A DNA stretch of 64,000 nt from Aquabacterium sp. (GCA_030654395.1 JAURXM010000131.1:310001-374000), one strand, 5' to 3'. Numbered from the stretch's first letter, positions 1 through 9,472 are shown. Notes: generated by a model from the sequence alone, not told the origin. Program-made: numbers and translations.

Positions 1-2
1 GA

Positions 3-48
3 TGGGCGCTCGTGCGGTTTCGATTCACCGCAGAGGTCATACCAAGGT
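3..48 (+). CDS. Possible 3' end of an upstream gene (partial)
   Basis: One frame is open from the window edge to a TGA at 46-48 and ends in a basic, hydrophobic tail (WALVRFRF...). It stops 26 bp before the hydrolase at 75. The operon downstream has a double-ATPase whose permeases are missing from the window, so the tail of an ABC permease would fit, but 15 residues cannot establish this. Confidence 0.2.
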
Positions 49-74
49 GATGAAACCAATCTACTGGAGAACGC

Positions 75-770
75 ATGACGACTTATCTTGATTCTCAACC
101 TTATGCTTGGCCCTACAACGGTGATCTCAAGCCATCAAACACGGCCTTGATCATCATCGACATGCAGACCGACTTTTGCGGCATAGGTGGTTATGTCGAC
201 AAGATGGGCTATGACCTGTCTTTGACGCGCGCACCGATCGAGCCCATCAAGGCCTTGTTGGCCGTCGCACGTCAAGTCGGCATGCTGGTGATCCACACGC
301 GTGAAGGCCACAGACCAGACCTGAGCGACTTACCCCCCAACAAGCGTTGGCGCTCACGCAGGATCGGCACCGATGGCGTCGGCATTGGTGATGCAGGCCC
401 CTGTGGCCGCATTCTGGTGCGCGGCGAACCGGGGTGGGACATCATCCCTGATTTGTATCCCATAGATGGTGAACCCATCATCGACAAACCAGGCAAAGGC
501 TCGTTCTACGCGACCGATCTGGAGCTGGTACTGCACACCAAAGGCATCCAGAACATCATCCTGACGGGCATCACGACTGATGTTTGCGTACACACGACGA
601 TGCGTGACGCCAATGACCGTGGCTTTGAGTGCGTGATGCTGACCGATTGCACAGGCGCCACCGACCCAGTCAACCACGCCGCCGCTTTTGAGATGATCAA
701 GATGCAAGGCGGCGTGTTCGGGGCGGTGTCCGATTCCAAGGCGGTGATCAAGGCTTTACAAGGCCTTTGA
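75..770 (+). CDS. Isochorismatase-fold cysteine amidohydrolase (biuret hydrolase/RutB-like)
   Basis: This 231-residue protein belongs to the isochorismatase-like cysteine hydrolases, which split C-N bonds of small amides and ureides such as biuret or ureidoacrylate. The family triad is visible: Asp29 in IIIDMQTDF, a Lys in DKPGKGSF (about residue 141) and the nucleophile Cys171 in [11 protein letters not shown]. The length is normal. A GGAG Shine-Dalgarno precedes the ATG by about seven bases. A paralogue similar over its full length lies at 6362-7051 with transport genes between them, which points to catabolism of an imported amide. The actual substrate cannot be read from the sequence. Confidence 0.85.
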   Translation: MTTYLDSQPYAWPYNGDLKPSNTALIIIDMQTDFCGIGGYVDKMGYDLSLTRAPIEPIKALLAVARQVGMLVIHTREGHRPDLSDLPPNKRWRSRRIGTDGVGIGDAGPCGRILVRGEPGWDIIPDLYPIDGEPIIDKPGKGSFYATDLELVLHTKGIQNIILTGITTDVCVHTTMRDANDRGFECVMLTDCTGATDPVNHAAAFEMIKMQGGVFGAVSDSKAVIKALQGL

Positions 771-793
771 TCCACCGCTCAGGTCAGAAAACG

Positions 794-1888
794 TCAGAAC
801 GCGTGCCTCATGCCGACGACATATGTATAGCCTTTTTTGAAGCCCGTCAGCATCTCGTTGTCCATCATCACCGCAGCATAGGTGTCTGTGCGCTTTGAAA
901 GCCAATAGTCGTAGGCCAGCGTCAAGATGTTGTGGCGTGTGACCACCGTACTGGTGCTGCCTTCTGTGGGCTTTTCTGTGCTCTCACCATAAGAGATGAG
1001 GACCTTGCTTGCTTTGGTGACAGGCACGGCTGCACCAAGCTGAAACAAGGTGGTATTGATGCGCGTTCCAGTGCTGTAGCCATGGTTCTTGATTTGACCC
1101 CACTCGGCAAACAACTTGGCGAAGCCAGCGTCATAGCTGGCGTTTAGCAGACCGAATGTCTGACGCTGACCGGCCGTCAAATTGGGCATGGGCTCTGACG
1201 CCGAACGCACGGTCTGCCAGCCTGCAGCCAAAGCAAGTGGGCCCGATACATATGTGCCGCCCAAAGCATAGCTGGCACCTTCGCTGCCATTGGTGGCTTC
1301 TCCGGCCTGAGCCTGTGCAGTAGCCGTGAAGCCGGCCATGGTCGGTGTGCTGTAACTGGCAGCATTGCTCCATGACGAATCCCCCCTGTCATTGCCCCAC
1401 TTGCCATACGTCAGACGCACAGCCGGTGATAGGCCAAACGCACCACCGAAAGGGTTGAAGGCAACGACTTGGCCAAACAGCAAATTGGCTTGACGACCCA
1501 GTGTCAACTTACCGAAACCACCTTGCAACCAGACGTTACTTGCACGACCCCAGAAGACATCGGCGGTTTTGATACCACCAGCGTCATTGCGGCCAGCGGC
1601 ACCCGTATCCGGACGCAAAAAGCTCTCCAGCACGAAGCCTGCAGACAAGCCGTCACCCAGGCTCTCTGTGCCTTTGAAGCCGATATAGCTGGTCACCATC
1701 GAATTGCTATCGACCTTAGTGAGGTGTTTGTTATCGGTTCCGATGGCTGTGCCACTGATTTGGTATGAGCCAAATTCCACGTTCAAGGCACCATATAGGG
1801 TCATGTTCGATTGAGCTTGCGCTGCTGGCATGAACGCACAGAAGAATGCTGCCATCAGTGTTCGATAGATGTACTTTTTAGAAACCAT
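794..1888 (-). CDS. Burkholderia-type general porin
   Basis: This is an outer-membrane trimeric porin of the Gram-negative porin_4 type, which gives small hydrophilic solutes passive entry. The frame runs further upstream, but the ATG at 1888 has AAAGGAGT in good position and begins a clear signal peptide (MVSKKYIYRTL...AAQA, cleavage before QSNMTLYG). That start gives 364 residues. The mature N-terminus (MTLYGALNVEFG) and the C-terminal aromatic residue (GMRHAF) are typical beta-barrel porin ends. The gene converges on the hydrolase at 75-770 and diverges from the ABC operon at 2164. It may serve that uptake system, but this is inference from position. Confidence 0.9.
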   Translation of the reverse strand: MVSKKYIYRTLMAAFFCAFMPAAQAQSNMTLYGALNVEFGSYQISGTAIGTDNKHLTKVDSNSMVTSYIGFKGTESLGDGLSAGFVLESFLRPDTGAAGRNDAGGIKTADVFWGRASNVWLQGGFGKLTLGRQANLLFGQVVAFNPFGGAFGLSPAVRLTYGKWGNDRGDSSWSNAASYSTPTMAGFTATAQAQAGEATNGSEGASYALGGTYVSGPLALAAGWQTVRSASEPMPNLTAGQRQTFGLLNASYDAGFAKLFAEWGQIKNHGYSTGTRINTTLFQLGAAVPVTKASKVLISYGESTEKPTEGSTSTVVTRHNILTLAYDYWLSKRTDTYAAVMMDNEMLTGFKKGYTYVVGMRHAF

Positions 1889-1941
1889 GAAAACTCCTTT
1901 GTCACTGTCATGGCGATGGCCGTGGACATCAGTGGCACATT

Positions 1942-1957
1942 TGCGACGCAAGTCGCA
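1942..1957. promoter_or_regulatory. Inverted repeat in the porin/ABC divergent region
   Basis: The repeat is TGCGAC, then GCAA, then GTCGCA: two perfect six-base arms around four bases. It lies 54-69 bp upstream of the porin start, in the 275-bp gap between the divergent porin and ABC operon. It could be an operator for a local regulator. No regulator gene is adjacent, so the role is a guess. The rest of this gap shows no gene. Confidence 0.3.
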
Positions 1958-2163
1958 TGCCTAAGTCAATAGGACAGCCGCATAGATTTTTCGAGAGATG
2001 TCATCCTCAGTTCTAGGCATAGCTATTGCTTATATCAAAGCCTGTCCATCCACTTGCTCGTGGCTTCTTTCAAGGTGGTGCATAGACAGCTTGATTTCAA
2101 TTCCATCGCTATGACGGCGTTGGTTCAACCGCCTTACGAGGCCCTTTTTATAAGGATGATGCT

Positions 2164-3144
2164 GTGAAAAGAACTGATCGACGTCTGGTTTTGCAAGCTG
2201 GTGTGGCGGCCTTGGCTGCGGCCGCGCTACCGGGCGTACAAGCCAATGAGGACAAGATCCTGATTGGTTATTGGCCCATCGCATCGGGCTTGCCTCTATA
2301 CACAGCACTGGAGCGTGGCTTCTTTAAAGAAGCCGGTCTGAATGTAGAGGGCGTGAAGTTTGCTAGCGCGCAGCAGGTTGCCGAGGCCATGATCGCTGGT
2401 CGCATACATGGCTCCGCCAATGGCACAGCCTCGGCGGTGTTGGCGCTGGCCGAAATCACCTCACCTGGATTGTTTAAGATCATCTGCTCAAACCCGTCTA
2501 ACCACAAGCTCGTACTCGATCAGTTCGTGGTGCCGATCAACAGCCCGATCAAATCAATTGCCGAGCTCAAAGACAAACGTGTGGCGTCTGGACCGGGCAT
2601 TCAAAACGTCACTTTGGCCAAGATTATTCTGGAGAAAAACGGCATCGTTGACCCCAAGGTGATTGAGCTACCCATTGGTCAACATGTCCCCGCGCTTGCT
2701 GCCGATCAGCTGGATGCGGTCTACACACTCGAGCCGACAGGCACGACGGGTAGAGTCAAAGGATTGACCCGCGTGCTGGAAAATGGCGTGATATCCAAGT
2801 ATGTATTGGGTGTACCGGATGCCCCTTGGTTTGGTGGTTCGGCCAGCGTCACCACAACCTTCCTCAAAGATCGTCCAGATGCCGCAAAGAAGTACATCGC
2901 GGCGTATGCGCGCGCTGTCGATTTCGTGCGCAAAAACCCGGTCGAGGTGCGCAACCACCTTGACGGCTTCACGGCTATCGACCCCAGCCTGGTCAAAGAG
3001 GTGCCTCTGGCTGGATTCACGATGTACAACGAGTTCACAGCATCGGACATCGGCTACTTCCAGAAGTTCTTCGATATATTCGCTGAGCGCAAGGTATTTT
3101 CTCGGGCCGTACAGGTCAAGCCTTTGATCTATACCGGCACATGA
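2164..3144 (+). CDS. ABC transporter substrate-binding protein, NMT1/SsuA-like
   Basis: This is a periplasmic solute-binding protein of the NMT1/THI5 (SsuA/TauA) class, 326 residues. It starts at GTG 2164 with AAGGA seven bases upstream; nearby ATGs are out of frame. The N-terminus DRRLVLQAGVAALAAAALPGVQA is a signal sequence with a twin-arginine-like start. The body has the family layout (IGYWPIASGLPLYTALERGFFKEAGL near the N-terminus, then a series of binding-cleft loops). The permease follows 13 bp later and the ATPase overlaps that, so the three form one importer. Relatives carry sulfonates, nitrate-like ions, pyrimidine precursors or aromatic acids. The hydrolase neighbours favour an N-containing amide here. 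Confidence 0.85.
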   Translation: MKRTDRRLVLQAGVAALAAAALPGVQANEDKILIGYWPIASGLPLYTALERGFFKEAGLNVEGVKFASAQQVAEAMIAGRIHGSANGTASAVLALAEITSPGLFKIICSNPSNHKLVLDQFVVPINSPIKSIAELKDKRVASGPGIQNVTLAKIILEKNGIVDPKVIELPIGQHVPALAADQLDAVYTLEPTGTTGRVKGLTRVLENGVISKYVLGVPDAPWFGGSASVTTTFLKDRPDAAKKYIAAYARAVDFVRKNPVEVRNHLDGFTAIDPSLVKEVPLAGFTMYNEFTASDIGYFQKFFDIFAERKVFSRAVQVKPLIYTGT

Positions 3145-3157
3145 AAAGGTCGGCGCT

Positions 3158-3937
3158 ATGATTCCAAAATCTATTGACCGTCTCTTTGATCCACGCCTTC
3201 TGCCACTGGTAGGTCCTTTGCTTTTGTTCGGTCTGTGGGAGTTGGTGATCGCTGCACAGTGGGTCAAACCGGTTCTTTTGCCACCTCCTCGCGAGACGCT
3301 GCTGCACTTATGGGACAGCATCCTGAGCGGCGCAATCAAGGTTGATTTTCTGGCAACTTTATGGCGCACTCTGATGGCCTTTGGCATAGCAGCGGCCATT
3401 GGTGTGCCGCTCGGTGTGATGCTGGGCAGTTCGGTAAACGCCTACCGCAGTGTCGAGTTCCTGATCGATTTTTTTCGATCTACGCCATCATCCGCGCTGA
3501 TCCCCTTGTTCTTGCTGATCTTCGGCATCACCGATACCAACAAGATCGCCATCGCGGCTTTTGCCTCCGTTCTGCTGGTGCTGTTCAACAGCGCTTATGG
3601 CGTGATGAACGCCAAGAAGACGCGCGTGATGGCCGCACAGATCATGGGTGTGTCACGTTGGCATGTGTTCAAGGACGTGATGCTGATGGAGAGCCTGGCG
3701 CAGACTTTTTTGGGCTTGCGAACGGGTGTATCGATGTCGCTGGTCATCGTCATTGTGGCCGAGATGTTCATTGGCTCTGAAACGGGCTTGGGGCACCGCA
3801 TCATTGATGCGCAGCAGGTGTTCAATGTAAAGGACATGTACACATCCATCTTGATCACAGGTGCCTTAGGTTATTTGCTCAATCTGGCGTTCTTGCTGCT
3901 CGAGAAAAAGATAGTTCACTGGAGTGGCAAAGCATGA
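3158..3937 (+). CDS. ABC transporter permease, SsuC/TauC-like
   Basis: This inner-membrane permease of 259 residues belongs to the binding-protein-dependent transport family. Hydrophobic segments alternate along the sequence (LLPLVGPLLLFGLWELVIA near residue 13; TLMAFGIAAAIGVPLGVMLG near 70; IAIAAFASVLLVLFNSAYG near 130; a C-terminal LLNLAFLLLE). The cytoplasmic EAA-type loop that docks the ATPase falls around AAQIMGVSRWHVFKDVMLMESL. Its end overlaps the ATPase start by four bases (ATGA), indicating translational coupling. Confidence 0.88.
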   Translation: MIPKSIDRLFDPRLLPLVGPLLLFGLWELVIAAQWVKPVLLPPPRETLLHLWDSILSGAIKVDFLATLWRTLMAFGIAAAIGVPLGVMLGSSVNAYRSVEFLIDFFRSTPSSALIPLFLLIFGITDTNKIAIAAFASVLLVLFNSAYGVMNAKKTRVMAAQIMGVSRWHVFKDVMLMESLAQTFLGLRTGVSMSLVIVIVAEMFIGSETGLGHRIIDAQQVFNVKDMYTSILITGALGYLLNLAFLLLEKKIVHWSGKA

Positions 3938-4740
3938 GCGCAGTCCTGTCCCCTGATGTATTGGGCCCGGTAGGCGCATCACCCGATCGCCCCCATGTCA
4001 CCGTACGTGGCTTGTGCAAGTCCTTTGCAGGCAAGCCGCTGTACACCGACTTCAACTTGGACCTGCCGCGCAGCAAGATCGTGTCCATCTTCGGCCCCAA
4101 TGGCTGCGGCAAGTCCACCTTGATGAACATGATTGCTGGACTCATCCCTCTGGACAAAGGCGAGATCCTGTTTGATGGCAAAACGCTCAAAGACACCAAG
4201 ATTGGGTACGTTTTTCAGAACTACCGCGACGCCCTGTTCCCCTGGATAACAGCCCGTGACAACATCGCCTACCCCTTGCGTCGTCATGGCATGAAAGAGC
4301 CCGATGTACAAGCCCGTGTTGACGAGTTGATCAACCTGTTCGAAATCAAGTTCGACTTGGCGCGCTACCCCTATGAGTTGTCAGGCGGCCAGCAGCAGAC
4401 CGTCTGCATCATGCGTGCACTGGCGCCACGTCCTGAAGTCATGTTCCTCGATGAGCCCTTCTCGGCTCTGGACTTCGAGATGACGCTGTTCATTCGCGAA
4501 AAACTGCAAGAGGCGCATGTGGCCACAGGTGTGAGCATGGTGATCGTGTCGCACGATCTGGAAGACGCCGTGTTCCTGGCTGATGAGATATTGCTGCTCA
4601 CGCGCCGCCCAACCAGCATTGCCGAGATCGTGCCGTTCACGCTGCCCAGGCCGCGGCACCCAGAGTCCGTGTCCGACCCGGAATTTGTGAGGGTCAAAGC
4701 GCATACGCTGGCAGTGTTCAGACGTGAAATGAAGGCCTGA
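3934..4740 (+). CDS. ABC transporter ATP-binding protein, SsuB/TauB-like
   Basis: This 268-residue ATPase energises the importer encoded just upstream. Walker A (GPNGCGKST), Q-loop (YVFQNYRDALFPW), signature (LSGGQQQ), Walker B (VMFLDEP) and the switch His (IVSHD) are all present in order. Two details are slightly atypical: the Q-loop stretch NYRDALFPW and the signature LSGGQQQTVCIMRA with Thr-Val where most relatives have Arg-Val. Neither removes a catalytic residue. Confidence 0.9.
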   Translation: MSAVLSPDVLGPVGASPDRPHVTVRGLCKSFAGKPLYTDFNLDLPRSKIVSIFGPNGCGKSTLMNMIAGLIPLDKGEILFDGKTLKDTKIGYVFQNYRDALFPWITARDNIAYPLRRHGMKEPDVQARVDELINLFEIKFDLARYPYELSGGQQQTVCIMRALAPRPEVMFLDEPFSALDFEMTLFIREKLQEAHVATGVSMVIVSHDLEDAVFLADEILLLTRRPTSIAEIVPFTLPRPRHPESVSDPEFVRVKAHTLAVFRREMKA

Positions 4741-4757
4741 GGCCGACAGGATTGACC

Positions 4758-6365
4758 ATGACCGCACCGCTTGACCCCGCCCTGAAATCGCCACCCAAGA
4801 CAGGCGCGTTGGCACTGTCAACCTACCAACTCACCAAGCGCTTTGGCACCTTCACGGCGCTTGACAAGGTGTCGATTGACGTGCGACCCGGAACCGTGCA
4901 CGCCTTGCTGGGCGAAAACGGTGCAGGCAAAAGCACCTTGGTCAAAGCCCTCGTCGGCTACCACTTGCCGGACGATGGCGCGGTGTTGATCGATGGTCGA
5001 GAACAGGCCATCACCTCACCAGTGGTAGCAAGGCGCCTGGGCATCGGCATGGTCTACCAGCACTTCACCGTGGTGCCGGGCATGACTGTGGCCGAGAACT
5101 TGTTGCTGGCCAAAGGCGAGTTGCCCGCCATCATCCCATGGAGGAAGGTTCGTGAAGAACTGGAAGCCTTCATGGCGACCACACCCTTCAAGCTTGATCT
5201 AGATGCACGCCCCATGGACCTGTCCGCTGGCGAAAAGCAGAAGCTGGAGATCCTCAAGCAGCTCTTCCTCAAGCCGCGCTTGCTGATTCTGGATGAGCCC
5301 ACATCCGTACTGACACCCCAAGAGGCCGACGAGGTGCTGGGCGCCTTGCGAGACCGTGCCCATGCGGGTGATGTCAGTGTCATCATGATCTCGCACAAGT
5401 TCCGCGAAGTGATGGAGGTTGCCGACGACGTGAGCGTGCTGCGCCGTGGCAAGCTCATGGGTAGCCACCGCGTGATCGGCACAAGCCCTGCGATGCTCGG
5501 CGCTGAAATGATGGGCTTGAGCTCAGGCGCTACCACGGCAGCATCGGCCTCATCACTGGCTGAAGACATGCACCGTGAAACCTTCCGATCTGCACCCCTG
5601 CGTTTGCATGTCGACAAGTTGTCCGTAGCCGGGGACAGAGGTGAGCGCGCCGTACACGAGCTGTCTGTGCAGGTACGCGGTGGTGAGGTTGTGGGCATCG
5701 CGGGTGTATCTGGAAATGGCCAGCGCGAGCTGATGGAAGCCCTGGTGGGGCAGCGTGATCGCGAATCCGGCGACGTCTGGATGGCCGATGAACGCTATAC
5801 CGCACGCCGCGAACAAAACCAGCGCATGAAAGTGCGCAGCCTGCCAGAAGAGCCCTTGCGCAATGCGTGTGTGGGTGATTTGAGTGTGGCGCTCAACATG
5901 GGTCTGCGTCGTTTCGATCAAGCGCCCGTGGCCCGCGCAGGCTGGATCCGCACAGGCATCTTGCGAGAAAAAGCGCGCGAGTTGATTGCGGCATACAAGG
6001 TCAAGACGCAAGGCGAGAATGCACCGATCAGGTCGCTGTCTGGTGGCAATGTTCAGCGTGCCGTACTGGCCCGCGAGCTGGACGGGCAGGTGGACGTGCT
6101 GCTCGTATCCAATCCCGTGTTCGGGCTGGACTTCGCTGCCGTGGCCGAGATCCACAGCCGCATCATGGCGGTGCGCAACAAGGGCGGAGGTGTGCTATTG
6201 GTCAGCGAAGACTTGGATGAATTACTCAAACTGGCAGACCGCATCGTGGTCATGAGCGAGGGCCGCATCGTTCATGAATGCGATGCCCGCCATGCCGACC
6301 GACACGTGCTTGGCGCCTTCATGGGGGGAGCCCACCATCAACAAACCGTGGATGAGGCAGCATGA
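4758..6365 (+). CDS. Double-domain ABC ATPase of the purine-nucleoside/sugar importer type
   Basis: This is a 535-residue tandem ABC ATPase like those of BMP-family nucleoside and monosaccharide importers. The first domain is complete: Walker [10 protein letters not shown] (about residues 52-60), signature LSAGEKQK, Walker B LLILDEP and ISHKF. The second has a degenerate P-loop (GVSGNGQRE) with signature LSGGNVQ, as is usual in this class. The ATG at 4758 is preferred over the TTG at 4752 because ACAGGA lies at normal distance. The cognate permeases and binding protein are not in the window; they could lie upstream of position 1. The last codons overlap the hydrolase at 6362 (ATGA). Confidence 0.85.
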   Translation: MTAPLDPALKSPPKTGALALSTYQLTKRFGTFTALDKVSIDVRPGTVHALLGENGAGKSTLVKALVGYHLPDDGAVLIDGREQAITSPVVARRLGIGMVYQHFTVVPGMTVAENLLLAKGELPAIIPWRKVREELEAFMATTPFKLDLDARPMDLSAGEKQKLEILKQLFLKPRLLILDEPTSVLTPQEADEVLGALRDRAHAGDVSVIMISHKFREVMEVADDVSVLRRGKLMGSHRVIGTSPAMLGAEMMGLSSGATTAASASSLAEDMHRETFRSAPLRLHVDKLSVAGDRGERAVHELSVQVRGGEVVGIAGVSGNGQRELMEALVGQRDRESGDVWMADERYTARREQNQRMKVRSLPEEPLRNACVGDLSVALNMGLRRFDQAPVARAGWIRTGILREKARELIAAYKVKTQGENAPIRSLSGGNVQRAVLARELDGQVDVLLVSNPVFGLDFAAVAEIHSRIMAVRNKGGGVLLVSEDLDELLKLADRIVVMSEGRIVHECDARHADRHVLGAFMGGAHHQQTVDEAA

Positions 6366-7051
6366 ACACCATACACATCCATGCTCAGCCGTTTGACTTC
6401 TCGTTTGACATCGCGCACACGGCACTCATCATCATCGACATGCAGCGCGACTTTGTCGAGCCCGGCGGATTTGGTGCCTCTCTGGGCAATGACGTGAGCC
6501 TGCTGCAAGCCATCGTGCCCACGGTGCAGCGTGTGCTGCATGCCTGGCGCAAAGTGGGCGGCTTCGTGGTGCATACACGCGAGGCTCACAAAGCCGACTT
6601 ATCTGATTGCCCACCAGCCAAGCTCAATCGAGGCGCACCCATGCTGCGCATAGGCGATGTGGGCCCGATGGGGCGGGTGCTGATCCGCGGCGAACCAGGC
6701 CACGCCATCATTTCAGAGTTGACCCCCATTGAAGGCGAGGTCGTGATCGACAAGCCGGGCAAGGGCGCGTTCTACGCCACCGCATTGCGCGAATATCTAG
6801 AGGCAATGGCCATCACACACATCATCCTCATGGGCGTGACCACTGAAGTATGCGTACAGACAACCATGCGTGAAGCCAATGACCGTGGCTACGATTGTCT
6901 GCTTATTGAAGATGGCACAGAGAGCTACTTCCCTGAATTCAAAGCTGCCGCACTGGCCATGATCAGAGCGCAAGGCGCTATCGTCGGTTGGACTGCGCCC
7001 AGCGCGTCTTTGCTGTCAGCACTCCCCTTGAGCCAACCCGTTACCAACTGA
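6362..7051 (+). CDS. Second isochorismatase-fold cysteine amidohydrolase
   Basis: A 229-residue paralogue of the hydrolase at 75-770, alike across the full length. The triad is Asp26 (IIIDMQRDF), Lys134 (DKPGKGAF) and Cys164 ([11 protein letters not shown]). The start overlaps the stop of the double ATPase by four bases, so it is co-translated with transport genes. The residues lining the stretch between Asp and Lys differ most from the first copy ([14 protein letters not shown] against [17 protein letters not shown]). Successive steps of one pathway, or different substrates, are therefore both possible. Confidence 0.85.
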   Translation: MNTIHIHAQPFDFSFDIAHTALIIIDMQRDFVEPGGFGASLGNDVSLLQAIVPTVQRVLHAWRKVGGFVVHTREAHKADLSDCPPAKLNRGAPMLRIGDVGPMGRVLIRGEPGHAIISELTPIEGEVVIDKPGKGAFYATALREYLEAMAITHIILMGVTTEVCVQTTMREANDRGYDCLLIEDGTESYFPEFKAAALAMIRAQGAIVGWTAPSASLLSALPLSQPVTN

Positions 7052-7093
7052 ACCAAGCACTCGCATGTCATTTCAACACATCGTGCAAGCCAT

Positions 7094-7492
7094 ATGACCT
7101 TGATTTCATCACACATCAATCTGCACGAAGTGGTGCAGGAAGTAACACGTACCTTCTTGGCATACGAGTCAGCATTGATGCGCAACGATACCGAGGCGCT
7201 CAACGCCTACTTTTGGCAGAGCCCATCCACAACACGCTATGGCATCCATGATCGGCAACTGGGGCACGATGCACTGGTGGCCTACCGCGCGAGTGTGGCT
7301 GCACCAGACTTCACGCGCACACTGCACGACGTGCGAATCACCAGCTTCGGTTCCGATCTGGCGGTAGCCATGTGCGAGTTCAAGCGAAGCGACACAACCT
7401 TACATGGATTTCAGACTCAAACTTGGGTGCGCATGAAGGAGGGTTGGCGCATCGTGTCCGCGCACGTGAGCATGACCCCATCACCAACATGA
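7094..7492 (+). CDS. AtzH/HpxZ-like protein (DUF3225, SnoaL-like fold)
   Basis: A 132-residue single-domain protein of the NTF2/SnoaL-like fold. It carries the pattern of the DUF3225 family: FWQSPSTTRYGIHDRQLGHDAL near the centre and QTWVRMKEGWRIVSAHVS at the end. Known members are HpxZ of oxalurate catabolism and AtzH, a 1-carboxybiuret-processing protein of cyanurate degradation. It begins 42 bp after the second hydrolase in the same direction. The combination with biuret-hydrolase-like enzymes supports a ureide or cyanurate-type pathway. No AtzE/AtzG-type amidase partner is visible here. Confidence 0.75.
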   Translation: MTLISSHINLHEVVQEVTRTFLAYESALMRNDTEALNAYFWQSPSTTRYGIHDRQLGHDALVAYRASVAAPDFTRTLHDVRITSFGSDLAVAMCEFKRSDTTLHGFQTQTWVRMKEGWRIVSAHVSMTPSPT

Positions 7493-7497
7493 AGGTG

Positions 7498-8676
7498 CTA
7501 TAGCGCCTCATCTTTGTAAATCAAATGCAGCACACCGTTGGCGGCATGGATGCGCTCATTGCCAATCATCAATGCCGCCGAATGCGCATCGCGAAGATGC
7601 CGCGTCACGCTGTAGGGCGAATCATTGCGGTAGCCCGTCGTGCCGGTGATGCGCAAAGCTTGGGTACAGATGTCGGCTACTTGCTGGGACGCACTCAACT
7701 TCAAATGATTGAGTTGCACGGCAAACGCCAATGAGGACAAGGTCTCTGCGCCACCATCAGCAGAACGGATCAGCTGGTCGTAGTGCTGTGCACGCTCACG
7801 CACATGCACACGCATCAGTTGCAACTGGGTTGACACCTCGCTCAATCTGGCCACTGTAGGGGGTGTGCCACCACCCATTTTTTTGGCGGTTTCGCGCACA
7901 AAGGCCCGTGCTCTGGCCACCGCATCCGTGGCGATACCCAACCACGCCGATGACCACAAGATATGAGCCCAAGGCACCATGGTGTGGGCGTTGATATCAG
8001 CAAATGGATCAGGCACGATTTGGTCGTCAGCGAACTGGGCATTGATCACGTAGCCGGGACTGCATGTACCACGCATGCCCATGGCATCCCACGTACTGAC
8101 GATCTCCATGTCGCACTGGCTTTTATTGACCAGAACCAATGCTTGGTCACTCGCTGCAGAGTCCGAGGTTCTGCGCACCGTCATCAACAGGTCATCAGCG
8201 TCCTCGCCGTAGGACACCACTGTGCCCTCTTTGCGCACCTTGCGGATGTCACCGTCGTGCTCGATCGGGCAGATGCTGGTGCGTACCGAGCCGCCCACAC
8301 CGGCCTCAGACGTCACAGAGGCGATCAGACGCTGCTCACGCACAAGCTGCGTCAAATAGTCTTGAAAGAACGGGGTGTGCCCATGTCGAACCAAACAAGC
8401 CACCTGCACTTGATGCATGGCAAAGACCATCGCCGCAGACGCGCAACGTTGGCCCAAGGCCTCACACATCAAACCCAGCTCGGCCACGCCCGTGCCATGC
8501 CCGCCGAGTGTTTGAGGCACAAAGGCTGACAACAGGCCCTCGGCCTTCAATGCAGCGATGACCTCGCGAGGGAATCGGCCATCCTTGTCGACAGCGTATG
8601 AGGCCGGCCCAGCCACCTCACGGGCAATATGACGGACGGTTTCTAGTTGTGGAGATACTGACATAGGAGTGCTCAT
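7498..8676 (-). CDS. Acyl-CoA dehydrogenase family flavoprotein
   Basis: A 392-residue protein with the acyl-CoA dehydrogenase layout: N-terminal helical domain (FPREVIAALKAEGLLSAFVPQTLGGHG), middle beta domain with SVTSEAGVGGSVRT, and C-terminal helical domain ending ALRITGTTGYRNDSPYSVTRHLRDAHSAALM. The segment that usually carries the catalytic Glu is not obvious, so a non-classical member (for example an acyl-CoA-like desulfurase or hydroxylase relative) is possible. It follows the Crp/Fnr gene by 15 bp on the same strand and converges on the AtzH-like gene. The substrate is unknown. Confidence 0.75.
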   Translation of the reverse strand: MSTPMSVSPQLETVRHIAREVAGPASYAVDKDGRFPREVIAALKAEGLLSAFVPQTLGGHGTGVAELGLMCEALGQRCASAAMVFAMHQVQVACLVRHGHTPFFQDYLTQLVREQRLIASVTSEAGVGGSVRTSICPIEHDGDIRKVRKEGTVVSYGEDADDLLMTVRRTSDSAASDQALVLVNKSQCDMEIVSTWDAMGMRGTCSPGYVINAQFADDQIVPDPFADINAHTMVPWAHILWSSAWLGIATDAVARARAFVRETAKKMGGGTPPTVARLSEVSTQLQLMRVHVRERAQHYDQLIRSADGGAETLSSLAFAVQLNHLKLSASQQVADICTQALRITGTTGYRNDSPYSVTRHLRDAHSAALMIGNERIHAANGVLHLIYKDEAL

Positions 8677-8691
8677 GGTGATCGATCGAGG

Positions 8692-9387
8692 TCAGGCGTA
8701 GCTCGCCAAACCTTGTGTATCCAAGATATGGATATGACGACGCTGCACGGAGATCAAGCCGCGCAACTGAAGGTCATGCAGGATGCGAGAGAAGTGCTCA
8801 GGCGTCACAGACAACAATGAAGCTATAGTGCCTTTGCTTGCTGGCAGGGATACCGTGACATCGTGCTGCGTCGGGTTCGCTGCAATGGCAGCTGGTGAGC
8901 CCAGTAAGTAGTCCACCACGCGCTTGACACCTGAGTGCAGTGTCACAGCCTCAATCTCGTGCACCAGCTTATTAAGCCGTCGTGATAAGCCGCCCAACAT
9001 GCGTAAGGCCAGACCTGGGTTGTGTTCTATTTCACTGACCAGCATGCCACGAGGCACCATCAACAAAAGACTGTCCGACAACACGCTGGCGTTGGTGCTG
9101 TGTCTGTCATCACTGAACATGGGGGCATCGGCCACACAACCATTGGCTTCGACAACCTCTATGACTTTTTCATGTCCGTTGGCAGACTTGGCGTAGAGCT
9201 TGACTTGGCCGTCAACCACCAAGTAAAGGCCCTCACTGGCTTGCCCAACCACAAAGAGCGTCTCGCCTCGGGCAACATGTTTGATTTGACATGCCGCCGC
9301 AATGCGTGCCAAGTCACCCGACGACATCCCAACGAACAGCGGCTGCTTGCCAAGGTAGGACGCCACATTGAATACCCGTGAACCCAT
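8692..9387 (-). CDS. Crp/Fnr-family regulator of the DNR (nitric-oxide responsive) type
   Basis: A 231-residue transcription factor with an N-terminal cyclic-nucleotide-like beta barrel (about 15-125), a long dimer helix (RMLGGLSRRLNKLVHEIEAVTL) and a C-terminal winged helix with recognition region VTPEHFSRILHDLQLRGLI. The N-terminal cysteine cluster of FNR is absent. Layout and the HTH sequence resemble DNR regulators of denitrifiers, which sense NO through haem. The start at 9387 is chosen because CAGGAG precedes it and the longer frame would run into the carbonic anhydrase gene. Its place beside the nar genes supports a role in nitrate/NO control. Confidence 0.8.
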   Translation of the reverse strand: MGSRVFNVASYLGKQPLFVGMSSGDLARIAAACQIKHVARGETLFVVGQASEGLYLVVDGQVKLYAKSANGHEKVIEVVEANGCVADAPMFSDDRHSTNASVLSDSLLLMVPRGMLVSEIEHNPGLALRMLGGLSRRLNKLVHEIEAVTLHSGVKRVVDYLLGSPAAIAANPTQHDVTVSLPASKGTIASLLSVTPEHFSRILHDLQLRGLISVQRRHIHILDTQGLASYA

Positions 9388-9451
9388 ATTCAGTCTCCTG
9401 GCCATGTCTTGGCCGTTTGTGCGATTCTGGGGATGCGCAAGGCGCATCAAT

Positions 9452-9465
9452 TTGATTACGCGCAA
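9452..9465 (-). promoter_or_regulatory. FNR/DNR-type box upstream of the Crp/Fnr gene
   Basis: TTGAT-TACG-CGCAA (plus strand) matches the FNR/DNR consensus TTGAT-N4-ATCAA at eight of ten positions. It is centred about 71 bp before the regulator's start codon in an 85-bp intergenic gap. A start site about 41 bp from its centre would leave a short leader, so activation of the regulator by itself or by another Fnr family member is plausible. Confidence 0.45.
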
Positions 9466-9472
9466 ATCCACA

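Noticed and set aside
8692..9387. Calling the Crp/Fnr gene a true oxygen-sensing FNR
   Set aside because: The N-terminal Cys cluster for a [4Fe-4S] centre is absent; layout fits DNR better.
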